NCBI GenBank assembly: GCA_035048485.1 | Contig: CM068586.1 | Location: 46,226,287-46,290,286 of the forward strand | Reading direction: 5' to 3' | DNA: 64,000 nt | DNA from: Pteria penguin | Lineage: Eukaryota > Mollusca > Bivalvia > Pterioida > Pteriidae | In this document: positions 1 to 52,312 of the stretch, piece by piece | Layout of the letters: each line of letters begins with the position of its first letter | How positions within the stretch are numbered: the stretch's first letter is position 1 | Program-made: the position numbers and the translations under genes | The notes under the pieces: model-generated | The model's database searches: none | What the model was told of the DNA's origin: nothing | Seen by the model: only the letters and a program-made list of their open reading frames with translations

Positions 1-38
1 TAAATGCACTTCTTCTAACGGTTCAATAGTGATGGTCA

Positions 39-240
39 ATGTTAAAGTTTTCAAATGCAGGTCAAAGGTCACCCTCAAGACCACATGATAAAAGAGTTTT
101 GTACCAACAGAAATATGAAAGCTCTACCTGTGACAGTGTATTCGATATGGACAATGTTAAAGTTTTTGCTGATGGAAAGACAGACGGACAGAGTGATTAC
201 TATAGGGTACCCGCTTATTAAGAAAGGCCCTATTTAGCCA
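39..240 (+). repeat. mollusc-type interspersed repeat fragment
   Basis: Contains CAGGTCAAAGGTCACC and AAGACAGACGGACAGAGTGA followed by TAGGGTACCCGC. Such strings recur in dispersed repeats in mollusc genomes. It is open in two frames but has no protein signature. Bases 241-465 show nothing further. Confidence 0.4.
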
Positions 241-465
241 TAATAGTAAATTACGAAATACATGAAATAGATTTTTAACTGGTAGATAAACACTTGTAAT
301 TTGTACACTTTACAGCAAATTATTTTAACAAAAATGCTTATGGTTAAACAGATTAGGTATTTCAACCAGCACCAAGGTCAAGATCAATTTTATCTTTATA
401 ACTGTTTGTTGCGAAATATATTATCCAATGAAGAACAAAACAAATTTTTCTTCATCAAAATTTCA

Positions 466-513
466 GTTTCCATGATGTTTGCTTTCACCAAACCTCAATC
501 TATTAATTTCCAA
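466..513 (-). pseudogene. degenerate copy of the last visible TDRD7 exon
   Basis: 48 bases lie exactly 400 bp from the matching part of the 840-995 exon (866-913) and agree at about 38 positions by eye. On the minus strand the copy reads KLID-stop-GLVKANIM against KLIDRGLVKVDIM, with a TGA replacing Arg. Similarity fades on both sides, so it looks like a relic of an exon duplication and not a usable exon. Confidence 0.6.
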
Positions 514-839
514 ACTTATATTCTTATAATATTTTATACCACATTAGGTAAGTTTTCAATACATTTGTGCAATCTCACAGATTTAAATTGCTGTTTCAGA
601 AGCACCATTTCCATGAACAAGTAGAAATTTTTAATGTGTCTAGTCACTTCTTGACAAAAATTGGCATAATATACATTCCTAGAAATGAATTTCAATACAG
701 AAGGTATGTGATGAGAATCTCATAATGAACTTACAATTTCAATCTCACCAGGGAAAATAATTCCAAAAATAAAACAGTAACATTTAACTAAATAAAATTA
801 GATTTTTTTAAAAAATAAAGATAAGAGTTCTCTTCATAC

Positions 840-41736
<40,897 letters not shown>

Positions 41737-42614
41737 TTTCTAAATTTAATGTGAACCTGAAAAATATTCTATCTCCATCATAAAGATTTCATTAAATCAA
41801 CAATTTATACACCTCTATGTACATCATACTGATCATTTCCAAGTAAAGTGCTAAGATACTGAGTGGTTATCAATAAGGAAAATCCATTATCTAGACGAAA
41901 TAGAGATACATGTATAGGCTATCACTGACCCCTGGAAGAACCAAAGATGAGATCAGGTGCCATTAAGGTATAAGTGGTGCATACTGACTACGGTAGTTCT
42001 TGTAAGAATAGATAGTTTTCACTAAGAGAAAATTCACAGGCATTATCTCCTGCTGTCAGCCATTTTGTGGATCAGAATGTGAAGTTTTGTGCTTTAATCA
42101 ACATAGATACAGACTGAATTTCTTTAAAATCATTTTTTAAAATATAAATTGCTTACAAACCAATAAATATTTAGATATAATGTATTTCAAACTTGTTAAT
42201 TTTGTTGCAAAATTATGAAAACCCTCTCCACACAAAGGTTTTGATACTATGAATGAAAATCTCTTCTTTGACCCAAAACATGGCTGACTACGGGAGATAA
42301 CTCCAATTAATTTTGACTCAGAGAAAACTATCTATTAGATGAGGTATTAGTTAGAAAAAGAAATGTAGACATGGTAGTGTTGCAGAATCAGAAAAATTTT
42401 CAGAATCAAATACAGCTTTTGCAACAAGAATATTAAGAGAATGAAAAGTGCCTAGTAAGATGAATCTTTGCCATTCTGTGGTGTTTTACATGTAGCCTGC
42501 TGTTTAGTAATTATGGCAGATGACAACAACTTATTAACATTTATGGGTATATGTCTCCCTTATAAATACAAATGATATATATTTATCTAGTACATGTGGT
42601 TTCATTTGAATAAT

Positions 42615-42782
42615 GGTTGGTTGATTGGTGTTTTACATTGCTTTCAACAATTTTTTAGTTATATCGTGACATGGAAGCAGGAGGTAACCAACCTTTTAAA
42701 CATAGCGGTGCAACCCGGGAGTCTAACCTGGATTGTCAGCACTGCAAGACAAACACTTTAACCACTACACCAAACGTGCCCC
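42615..42782 (-). mobile_element. tRNA-derived SINE, type 3, with target-site duplication
   Basis: The minus strand begins GGGGCACGTTTGGTGTAGTG (A box TGGTGTAGTGG) with a B-box-like GGTTAGACTCC, then CACCGCTATG...'GTTGGTTACCTCCTGCTTCC' and ends CACCAATCAACCAACC. Flanked by CATTTGAATAAT at 42603-42614 and 42783-42794, a perfect 12-bp target duplication. Confidence 0.88.
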
Positions 42783-42794
42783 CATTTGAATAAT

Positions 42795-43940
42795 ATGAAA
42801 ATTATTAAACTTTTTTTCACAAATATTTCAAGTTGTGTTGTAGATTTGTCATTCAGCTGAGTCATATCTCTGTCTTTCTCTCATTTTAAAGCTTTGCTCC
42901 CTCTTTTTTAACATACATTTGTGCTAGTTATATACCTTTATGTCCTTTTTCTTTGAAGAGTATAATAGATAAATTCAAATAGGGTCAGGATCCCCATTTC
43001 CAACTGGGCCTGATTTGCTCATAGAGGATAACAGTATTAACTCTTTTTGGCACCATTTGTATTGACATAAGTAACATGATAAAGTACACTAGAATTTATT
43101 CAAATCAACACATATAGATAAAAACCTCCAATTTCAAGTTGCTCATGCTAGTTTGATATCGAACAGCCCCGTACAGCAACCAACCCCTTTTGCTGGATGC
43201 TGTCCTTATTTCTTTCCTGTTTTGGGGGGGGGGGGGGTTAAAAATATTTAGATTTACTGGATCCATCTGACAAAAATCCAGGATCCAGAACTGATGAAAG
43301 ATTCTAGTAATCAAGTTTAATATATTCATTTAATGTTAGCAGTCAGAGAAAATTTGTGCCTTGTAAAATTTTGTAAGTTTTTATAAGACAGAATATAAGT
43401 ATAACTGAGATAAAGATATACATTCATATACAAAGAAACACCCAAAAAGGCTTCATTCTGGTGATTACCCATGTCACTCCAATAATAAGGTGTTATTTCA
43501 GTTAATCTATTTAACGCATTGATTGTGTCTTATGTCATTTTGCCACTCAAAATTTCAGTACCACAGTTAACGTAAAGGGCCCATACTTATATTGATACGA
43601 TACCAAACAAGAAAAGGAAGAAATCTATGTTGCAATTACAACCTTTAAAAACAGTAAATTAAAATGGTCAACTTCTTTTGTAAACTATGTAACGCAACTC
43701 ACTTTTCAGGCTTTGATTAATACTTGGAATTGAATAATGTAAGCAGAGATTGTTAAGCATATGAGTGATTGTCTCAATGTCTCTCAAATGAGAGGTTGTC
43801 CTCTTGGTACTGTTACAATGGTATCTGGAAATTTCGGTACAAGGATACATGTATATCTGTACATAAATCAAGGGCTTTGGGTACATGATGTCACAATCAG
43901 TTGTCCGTAGTCAGACGGTTAACGGTCCTTTCCTATTACT
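42795..43940. other. intergenic, nothing firm
   Basis: Upstream of the TDRD7 start. A G-run (43226-43239) next to 'CAAAAGGGGTTGGTTGCTGT' (minus strand) resembles a dispersed repeat. No promoter element could be assigned. Confidence 0.4.
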
Positions 43941-43948
43941 TGAAAATC

Positions 43949-44333
43949 AATCTAATTAAAACCACATCTTTATTCTGCTTCTATATTTGTTCAATTGCGT
44001 ATAAAGATATGGTTAAAAACCCTGTAAGGGTTCACGTTCTGGTGACCTCTGATTTTCAGCCAATCAGTGGATCAGCTACAAAATCTTAGGAATGGAATTA
44101 ACATCCACAGCGTGCATGACCCATAAGGTAGTTTTTGAACAGTGTTTGTTACATATTGCATCACTATCACGTGTCTAGCCGAGTCACTGACTGGCTATGG
44201 AAAATAGCAGTTTCGTTGACTGAGACGTCATCAGAGGTAACCAGAACGTGAACCCTTACGGGGTTTCACCAAAACTTTATATGCAATGGAACAAAATAGA
44301 GAAGCGGAATAAAGATATGGTTTTAATCAGATT
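43949..44333. mobile_element. foldback MITE with ~100-bp arms
   Basis: Left arm 43949-44052 and right arm 44232-44333 are inverted copies (AATCTRATTAAAACCAYATC, 'AAGGGTTCACGTTCTGGT'), separated by a 180-bp spacer. Weaker complementarity extends about 25 bp further out. No coding frame. Confidence 0.85.
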
Positions 44334-45381
44334 GCTTGTAAATAGCCTATTGGTCATTTTGATATACATGATGATGAGGTTGTTCCAGTTTACCTGGTTA
44401 CAACTTTATCAATCAAAATGAATTAATATGTATAAAGATTATTTTAGAGTTAGAAATCTTTCCTATTTGTACCGAAAGTCTCACTTTATGTACCCAGGTA
44501 TCCTTCTACCGAGACGCCCTTGTAGTGGTACCGAAACATCTATGATTTGTTACAACAGCATCAACACCATCACTTCATACTAACGGGGAATTTTCACAAA
44601 TGCTTAGATGATCAAGATTAGTGATTTGTTATGAGGTATACTCCTTGGGATTTATCTTCAATTTCTAAGTCAAATCTTATTTTTTAATCTTTAGTTTTAC
44701 CATGATTATTACCAGTATCTCAAATGAGAAAATAATGAAATATATATAATCTATGTATACTTCTTCATTGAATTCAAATGTGGATTTCAAAATATTCAAT
44801 ATAGGATTTGTAAAAAATTACTGAAAAATTGCATTATGGCCTAGGATAAAACCAAAGCCATACCCCCTCATGCATTCAGAATCTCTCCCGCCTTTACTCA
44901 TAAAAGAATGCTGCAATATGTAAAACTCAAAACGGATGGGTACAGTGAAATAGTCCCATTATATATGCATTAATAAGTACAGTAATAGTATTAAAGTGTA
45001 AGTTTTATAATTCTTCACATTCTGAACAAACAAATGTGATTATAAGCAATTTATCTTTGCTCATGTCTAGGTCTTGGTTGTAAGCAAAATGAAACTAATC
45101 ACTAAATAAGTCTATTTTTTGTAGTTATGTCTCTAACAGTCTGACTTGCAGCTTGTCCAAGTGCCCAACAAAAACAGATATACAGGGTCACAACTTCCTA
45201 CTCGCCCACTCGCCAATGCGACCAAATTCTGACTGTGAGCCACCGAATTCTCCAAACTGATCGACCACATGGCTACCGGCAAAATTCGAATCTGTATTCT
45301 GTTCGGTTTTTTTATTTTTATTATATTTAGTCCAAGTCTGTCATTTAGACGCTTGCATATAAGTAAACAATGATCACATAT
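44334..45381. other. intergenic, nothing recognised
   Basis: AT-rich; no repeat ends, no long frame. Confidence 0.4.
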
Positions 45382-45821
45382 AAAAGAAATAACACAAACA
45401 CTCTTTGACGCAAATTTTTGGCCTCCTGGCCTTTATCAAGCAATAGTTAGGATAGTACAGTACTATTCTACTATATTTATCTTTAAGTATTCTACTGTGC
45501 TATTCTAACTATTGCTTGATAAAGGCCAGGGGAGAGTTTTATTAAAGGTCGTAAGCCCAAACGTATACGTAGGTCTCTATAAACTTTACTAAGAAATATT
45601 TGTCTCCTCCCTAAAGAGTTCCAAAAGTAACGTACACCTTTTACAACATTTACTAATGTAAATACGTGTGAACATAGACTTCAAGAAAACTTCAATTGAC
45701 GTTCACATAATATAAGACGGAAAGTTTACGTCTATGTCTACGTTTGGACTTACAACATTTAGTAAAACTCAGTCCAGGAGGCCGAAAATTTGCGGCAAAG
45801 AGTTTTTGCGTTATTTCTTTT
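45382..45821. mobile_element. MITE with 48-bp arms and internal hairpin
   Basis: Outer arms 45382-45429 and 45774-45821 are inverted copies (AAAAGAAATAACRCAAAMAC, TCTTTG-CGCAAATTTT-GGC). Inside the left part a 31-bp perfect inverted repeat (45425-45455 and 45500-45530, CCTGGCCTTTATCAAGCAAT) forms a hairpin. A second element is inserted within it. Confidence 0.8.
45527..45778. mobile_element. second MITE nested inside the 45382-45821 MITE
   Basis: Ends 45527-45566 and 45739-45778 are inverted copies about 40 bp long (GAGTTTTAYTAAA-GT-GTAA, G-CCAAACGTA). They lie directly between the inner hairpin and the right outer arm. Confidence 0.7.
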
Positions 45822-45863
45822 ACTACTGCTTATCATTACATATAAGAGTTTATTTGAGTGTGA

Positions 45864-46055
45864 AATCAAAGTCAACAAGAGTTATCTGATAAACAATGTG
45901 GCGATAAAAGTGAGGAGATTGAAAGAAGTGAAGAGATAGAGAGAAGTGAGGAGATAGAGAGAAGTGAAGGAAGAGAGGAGATTGAAGAAAGTGAAGATGA
46001 AGAAGAACAGGAAATTCTCAAAGAAATAGAGAGGGAGATTCAATTAATTAAATGA
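45864..46055 (+). CDS. possible terminal exon encoding an acidic Glu/Ser/Ile repeat
   Basis: Open from just after a TGA at 45861 to TGA at 46053-46055. It reads QQELSDKQCGDK, then three exact SEEIER repeats, then EEIEESEDEEEQEILKEIER and a short end. An AATAAA lies at 46057-46062. There is no good start codon and no clear acceptor, so it may be the last exon of a lost gene, a retrocopied tail, or a chance frame in a GA-rich repeat. Function unknown. Confidence 0.3.
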   Translation, partial: NQSQQELSDKQCGDKSEEIERSEEIERSEEIERSEGREEIEESEDEEEQEILKEIEREIQLIK

Positions 46056-46059
46056 AAAT

Positions 46060-46645
46060 AAAATGTTATTATGTTATCAATACATTAAATTTAATATAGA
46101 AAATTGTTTGAATTTATTGTGGGCTCGTAGTTTTCTGTGTGGGCCCCTAAAGTTTATGATCTAGGGGCCCACTTGGCTACTGGAAATTTCAACGAAGTTT
46201 TGACCCTGTTAATTTAATATATGACTGAAATATGGCTTGAATTTCTTGTGTGGTTTGCCTGATCATACTTACAAACGAAGGTAATTTTTTTAAATAAAAT
46301 TATAATGTTATTTCTCTTTCTTCCTAGTTTACTCAGAATAGATAGGGGACTTTCCAATAATTTCTGAATCCACTTTGGTAGTATAAAACTGGTTTTCAGA
46401 ATGAAGATTTCCACAACAAGAAAGACAAGCGCGGAATATTTGACTACTTTAATCCATTTATATTCTTCAGAGACATGGACACAGTGACGGGGAAATTTCG
46501 CACAGGCGCGCTGTATCTTTCATTTTAAATTTCTAGACTAGAGCTAACTTTCAGATTATGAACTCTAAAAAGGTAGTAAGAAAGAATTACTTTTTTTTTG
46601 TTAGTATTTATGGACTTGTATAAGGGAATTTCGCGCAGGCGCGCT
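46060..46645. other. flank of the composite transposon, CpG-rich
   Basis: Contains two versions of 'TTTCGCRCAGGCGCGCTG' (46497 and 46629). The second runs straight into the left inverted repeat, so the true outer tip of the element may lie here. Confidence 0.4.
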
Positions 46646-46866
46646 GACCCTTTCGCACTAATTCTCGCGCCTGCGCATAAACGCTTCCGGGGGGGAGTAA
46701 CCGCTTGGGGCGCTATATAAACCATACCAAAATAGCAATCTTTAAAGGACAAATTAATATATTTAGGATGAGTTTTGGATGTGGACATTTGTTGTTATCG
46801 ATAAATTTGATATTGAAGAATAAATTAAAATAGAGCTTTCAACATGTCATCACCTTGACAAATCAG
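46646..46866 (+). repeat. left terminal inverted repeat of the composite transposon
   Basis: Begins GACCCTTTCGC, includes CGCGCCTGCGCATAAACGCT and GCGCTATATAAAC, and ends at CACCTTGACAAATCAG. About 150 bp (46710-46858) matches the right copy with two differences by eye. TATATAAA inside the repeat, 210 bp before the THAP start, could serve as a TATA element. Confidence 0.9.
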
Positions 46867-46924
46867 TTGTAAGTTGCAAATTTCCCCTTTGGCGCCCTTT
46901 TCAGGCTTTTGACTACGATTCAAG

Positions 46925-47225
46925 ATGGTGAAACATTGGTGTATATATCGCTGCTCTAATGAAAATAATACGACGACCAAAGCGAGAGGACTGAAGTTTT
47001 ACTGGTTTCCGAAGAAAATCACACAATAGAAGACTATATATAGATTAGAGCCGTCAATCGCACAGACTTCATACCAAACGAGAATACCAGGATCTGTTCC
47101 GAGCATTTCGAGGGAGGATGGCACAGTGACGTCGAGACGACGTTGCACCGACTACTTTCAGCTACAAAGACATGACAACTGACAGACAGAGGGAAGATAG
47201 GACCTCAAGAAGAAATTTACTGAAG
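46925..47225 (+). pseudogene. broken THAP-domain exon of the composite transposon's transposase
   Basis: ATG at 46925 opens MVKHWCIYRCSNENNTTTKA then RGLKFYWFPKK: Cys-x3-Cys and the FP box of a THAP (C2CH) zinc finger. After a stop at 47026 the domain resumes two frame changes later as IRAVNRTDFIPNENTRICSE with HF, giving Cys-x2-His. Donor GTAAAA follows at 47226. THAP domains bind transposon ends. The lesions between the two halves abolish the protein. Confidence 0.75.
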
Positions 47226-47405
47226 GTAAAACTTACATAAAAGTAATAGTTCTTGTAAAAGTTACTGAAACTTCTATAATTTCAGTCGCAAAAATGCGAA
47301 ACGAAACTAGGTCATGGATAGAGAGAAGAACAAACAAATGTCATGTCAGTTTTAAATGACAGTGTTTCGCAATAGCAGCTGATCATTTTATTTTTCATTA
47401 ATAAA

Positions 47406-50150
47406 AGTAAAATAATATAATTGGCGTGACATTTCAACATATTACATTAAATCAATTAATTTAGCTTTTGACATTGGAAATCTGTCACAAACACAAAAAC
47501 AGGGAATTATATCAATTTTACCTAAAGGCAACAAGCCTAGAGAATTTTTAAAGAACTGGCGCCCTATTTCCCTTTTAAATGTATCTTATAAAATTTTATC
47601 ATCATGTATAGCCAATAGAATAAAATCTGTGCTTGATTTTCTGATACATGAAAATCAAAGAGGCTTTCTTAAAGGCAGGTTTATTGGGGAAAATACCCGT
47701 TTAATATATGACACCTTACACTATGCTAAGGAAAACAATATTCCTGGTATGCTTCTTCTAATCGATTTTGAGAAAGCTTTTGACTCTGTTTCTTGGAAAT
47801 TTATGTACAAAGCTCTCAATTTCTTCAACTTTGGCCCAAATCTTATAAAATGGATAAAGGTCCTTTACACTGATGCCTCACTTTGTGTTCTGCAAAACGG
47901 TACATTCTCAAAATTTTTTAAAATAGGGCGCGGCTGTCGTCAAGGCGATCCTGTTTCACCGTATATTTTTCTCATGTGTGTAGAGATTATGGGTATACTT
48001 ATCCGCCAAAATAAATATATTAAAGGTATCAATATTGGATCTCATAATGTGTGTCTTCTACAATATGCAGATGATACAGCACTATTTCTTGATGGCACTG
48101 AGAAATGTCTTAAAAGTGCTTTAGATCTACTTTTCCAATTCTCAAAATATTCTGGCCTCAAACCAAATATCAATAAAACAAAAGCTATCTGGATTGGCTC
48201 CAAATGTAATTCCAATGACAATATGTGTGCTGACACAAACCTTAATTGGACAAGTAACCCTTTTAATGTTCTAGGCATCAATTTCACTGCCAATTTAGAA
48301 AATATTGAAAAGCGTAATTTTGATGAGAGAATACAATTCATAATTAAAGATATGAAGTCTTGGTCAAAAAGAAATATCACTGTTTTAGGGAAAATTACAG
48401 TTGTAAAATCTATTCTCTTACCCAAATTAACACATCTTTTTATATCTTTGCCAAAACCATCAACTAAAATTGTTATACATCTCCAAAGTATGTTCTACAA
48501 TTTTATCTGGAACAATAAAAAAAGACAGAATCTCTAGAAATTGCATTATTCAAGATTACCAACAGGGGGGATGCAGAATGATTGATTTAGAAATTTTCAT
48601 TAAATCATTAAAAATTACTTGGATTCGAAGGTCTTTCCACTCTTATTGTACTTGGACTCGTGTATTAAGTTCAATAGTGAATAGTGATATGAAATCCATA
48701 TCACATTTTGGCATTGATTTTATAATAAAAATGATTCAGAATACTGTGAATCCTTTTTGGAAGGAAGTTTTAACCAATCTCATTGAATTTCAAACAAAAT
48801 TAACTCCACACAATATAGATGAAATTCTGCTTTCCCCTCTGTGGTACAACCCACTAATAAAAATCAACAATAAATCTATCTTCATAAATGTTCTCTATAA
48901 AAAAGGCTTCCTTTTTGTCCAGGATTTACTAAAACGTGATGGAGAAATATTCCCTCATCAAAATATTTGCACTGAATTCTCGGTAAATTTACCTTTTACA
49001 ACCTACTTCGGTTTGGTTAAATCAATACTTAAAATGTGGCCAATCCTAAATGATAATCCCCCAAAAATCAGTTTCCCTTGCATGCCTTCATATCTGAAAA
49101 TTATTTTGGCATCTGAAAAAGGCTGCAAGGATATCTATGAAATTTTTATTAAATCAAAATATAAAAAACCAAAATGTGAACTAAGGTGGGAAAATGATCC
49201 TGGGTTAAACCTAATAAATCTACACATTAATTTCTGGAAACAAACATTTCTAAATCCTTTTATAATTACTAAAGATACAAAGTTGAGATGGTTTCAGGTC
49301 AGAATAATTCATAGAATATTAGCAACAAATAAATTATTGCATACTATTAGAATTAAGGATTCCTCATTGTGCAATATATGTAAAACTGAAGTGGAATCTA
49401 TTACTCATCTATTTATCTATTGTAACCCTATAAGAGCTATGTGGTTTGAATTGAATAACTGGATTAGAGACAATGTAAATGCTAATATCTATATCACACC
49501 ATCCAACATAATTTTTGGAATCCATCAAATTAAATTCAAAACACTAAACTTAATTGTCTTACTTTTAAAATATTACATATATTCAAAATCAAGACAATGT
49601 ACCAACATAAATTTTTATGGATTTAAACAATATCTCTCAAGTTATTACAACAGTGAAAAGTATATCTATTATGGCAAAGGAGGTCAAGAAGAATTTAATA
49701 GGCGATGGTGTATATGGAAGGATTTCTTCCTCTCTTAAATCTACCTTTATATATGTTCAATATATTAGTGTATGTGTATGTATCTATATATAAATATATA
49801 TGTATCTATGTGTGTATATGTGTAGGTATATATATGTATATCCTATACCCACTTTTATTCACATTTATCATTTCAAATGTGTTAAATACATGTACATATA
49901 TGATACTCTGTTTATCTATGACATACAATTATATTTTGTATACATGTAAATGTACATCCTATTCTATATCCATAGAATTTATATAAAGCTACTTAGGACT
50001 TTTATAATTATGATTCCTAATCGAACTTGAGTGTGTATGTGTGTGTATGCGAGAGTAAAATATGTCTGCTGTCTTGTCTACTGTCTGTCATTGTTGTCAT
50101 CGATTTGTTGTGAATTTTGTGTGTTTAGTATGTGTATATATATATTCAAT

Positions 50151-50183
<33 letters not shown>

Positions 50184-50190
50184 ATAATAT
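47406..50190 (+). mobile_element. 5'-truncated L1/Tx1-like LINE with target-site duplication
   Basis: AGTAAAATAATAT occurs at 47406-47418 and 50178-50190, a 13-bp target duplication. The element body (47419-50177) starts within the reverse transcriptase region and ends in AATAAA and 27 As. It is inserted in the intron after the THAP exon of the composite transposon. Non-coding 3' part 49739-50150 holds TATG-rich simple sequence. Confidence 0.92.
47422..49738 (+). pseudogene. LINE ORF2: reverse transcriptase and C-terminal zinc knuckle, one frameshift
   Basis: Frame one (from 47422, no own start) has KNWRPISLLN, LIDFEKAFDSVSWKF, GCRQGDPVSPYIFL and LLQYADDTALFL, i.e. RT blocks with the catalytic YADD, and stops at 48537. 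Frame two (open to TAA at 49738) continues KKDRISRNC...GGCRMIDLEIFIKSLKITWI and ends with SSLCNICKTEVESITHLFIY, a C-x2-C...H-x4-C knuckle. The two join if one A is removed from the A7 run at 48517-48523. Otherwise intact from RT to the end, so the copy is young. The RT copies LINE RNA into the genome; the endonuclease part is absent by 5' truncation. Confidence 0.9.
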
Positions 50191-50436
50191 CTAAATGCCT
50201 AATAATGGAGTTCTATTACTCAACTTACTATACATGTGTTTGTGAAATGAATGCACCATTAATGGCATTATAGTTTAAACACAGTTTTGACCGGAAAACG
50301 GTGCAAGCGTGCAATCTGATGACATAATTTGTGTACTGATAATTTAAAGCTGGCAAGACTTGGTGGTAGTGCTTTGAACCCTGCTTAGTCTCAGGTCTTG
50401 CTGTTGTCAGTCTTTATAATGACACCATTTAAAAGC

Positions 50437-50595
50437 CAGTAGCGGATTTAGTTGAGAATGCAGATGGCAATCCCCCCCCCCCCTGGCAGTGACCCAAAAT
50501 TGGTTCAAAATCCCTGTATTTTGACAATTTTCTGTCAAAATTGGCTAAATTTGACCCTTTACTGCCTTGCAAAGGGGGAGCAGGATCCGCCAGTG
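50437..50595. mobile_element. hAT-like MITE
   Basis: CAGTAGCGGATTTAG at the left and CAGGATCCGCCAGTG at the right are inverted ends of the CAGNGGCGGAT type found in hAT elements. 159 bp, with an internal C-run. The flanking 8-mers do not match, so any target duplication has decayed. Confidence 0.55.
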
Positions 50596-50838
50596 CAACC
50601 GAGGTCCAATGACATTACATACCTCACAGGAGATGTGGTCTGTAAAAGATCCCTCAGGCTCACTGCTTCATGTTGATACGGAACAGAGAGCTGATGGAGT
50701 GCACAATGTACTAAATGTGTATGAAAATACATTGTCGAGTGTTACCATGCTGAATCTCTCTCGAGACTCCTGAAAAATTAATTGTTCACCCTGCCTGATT
50801 ATTATCTCTTAATTTTAATATTCTAACATTATTTTTAG

Positions 50839-51898
50839 GTTTTTGATGAAGCAGAGAAGAAGCAGAGTGAATATGAGGCCAGTAGCAAGCAGTTATCTTT
50901 GATGTTCCATTGAGCGTTATACTTCATTTTGACGATATAGACACCAGGGTTACCTACCAAGGTGTGTTTACATCATTAATTTGCTTGTTTCATTATATGA
51001 TAACTGCATCTGACTGATGCATGACACATAAATGCAAATAACCCACCCAAAGCTATCAGAGGTCTATAATATGCCACACCTACTGTGGCTCTTGATATCA
51101 ATTTTAAAGATCTCATCTACCTCCAGGCCACACCTACATTAAATGCATGGTCAACACTTTTGCAGTATAAGAGATTATATATAAATTTTACATTTGCACT
51201 ACAGGAATGAATTTAATTTTTTTTTTTTAACAATCTATCAAAATGTGTATTACATGTGAAAGTAAATGATATAGATAGATATCAGTAATGTAACAATTAT
51301 TCTTGTAATCTTTTTTATTAAGACCAAGGGATACAGTGTGAACCCAATCCGCTGCTATTAGAAAATCAGCAACTCTGAGAAGAACTACAGAGAGTGAAAG
51401 CAGAGTTAAATCATCATCGATGGAGTGTAGACAAGATAAGAGACAACGATGCCATGATGAAGTTTTACACAGGAATGCCGACCTTTGCTGCATTATTATG
51501 TTTATTCAAGTATGTGAAAAAGATATTATTAATTACATGATGTTTACTATGCAATAGTGATACTTAATATATATTTAAATAATATTAAATTCAATTTGTT
51601 CTTGTGACTCTTTACGCAGTCTTTGAATTAATTGCAACATACATTGGTTATATATTTTTGTGAAATGTTCACATTCATGATTCAACCCGGACTAACGAAG
51701 CAGATGTTCAGCCACAGTCACAAGAATGAATTTACTTTCATATAAGTTCCTTGTATTACACATTGTTACATGAAATACAATATACCCCTATTTTTTTTAT
51801 ATTTTAGGTATCTTTCAACCAAGACTAAGATGATGGTATACTGGCGGGGTAGTGCAACGACTCGCGACGAACGGATGAGGACACTTTCATCTGAAAAA
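50839..51898 (+). pseudogene. HTH_Tnp_4-type transposase exons of the composite transposon
   Basis: Three exons: 50839-50960 (acceptor ATTTTTAG, donor CAAG|GTGTGT), 51323-51509 (acceptor TTAAG, donor GTATGT) and 51808-51898 (acceptor TATTTTAG, donor GTAATT). Joined, they read VFDEAEKKQSEYEASSKQ, frame change, DVPLSVILHFDDIDTRVTYQ, then NPLLLENQQL-stop-EELQRVKAE, DKIRDNDAMMKFYTGMPTFA and YLSTKTKMMVYWRGSATTRD. 'D-FYTG-x-P-x-F' is the signature of the helix-turn-helix that precedes DDE_Tnp_4 nucleases. One stop and one frameshift interrupt it. The DDE core that should follow is not visible, so it was deleted or lost. Confidence 0.7.
51000..51130 (-). mobile_element. degraded SINE, type 2, inside the transposase intron
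   Basis: 'TGCATCTGACTGATGCATGA' and 'TAATATGCCACACCTACTGT' follow the order of the minus-oriented copy at 35026-35303. Head and tail are eroded. Confidence 0.5.
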
Positions 51899-52109
51899 GT
51901 AATTTAACAAAACATACCGGTATGTATTACATACTGAAATTGTTACATTACTTATTAATTATAAAAAGCTAATGGAGGTTATGTTAACAATCCATAATGT
52001 ACAATTCTGAGTTCAAATGGCCACAGGTCCCCCAGAGAGTTTACTCCGTATTAGCTGCTCTGTGGCAGGGGTATCATGGGTGCCACCCCACTCTTTGTCG
52101 CCTGCTTTG

Positions 52110-52312
52110 AGAACTCCTGCCCTGTACACCAGAAATAAATGCCTTAAAATCTGGAAATTAAAGGAAATTCTGCTCAATGCTGCATGTTGCGCAGAAAGTG
52201 CTTATCTTCATATTTAAAGCCGTTGAATTCTTGCCCTTTATGCCAGAAATAAATGCCTTGAAGTCTGGAAATAAAAGAAAATCTGCTCAATGCTGTACAA
52301 TTAAGCACAGAA
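52110..52312 (+). repeat. two tandem copies of a ~110-bp unit
   Basis: CCAGAAATAAATGCCTTRAA, 'TCTGGAAAT-AAAG-AAAT-CTGCTCAATGCTG' occurs at about 52130 and 52241, roughly 110 bp apart. Confidence 0.75.

Noticed and set aside
48042..48425. Minus-strand frame of 127 codons
   Set aside because: An antisense shadow of the LINE reverse transcriptase.
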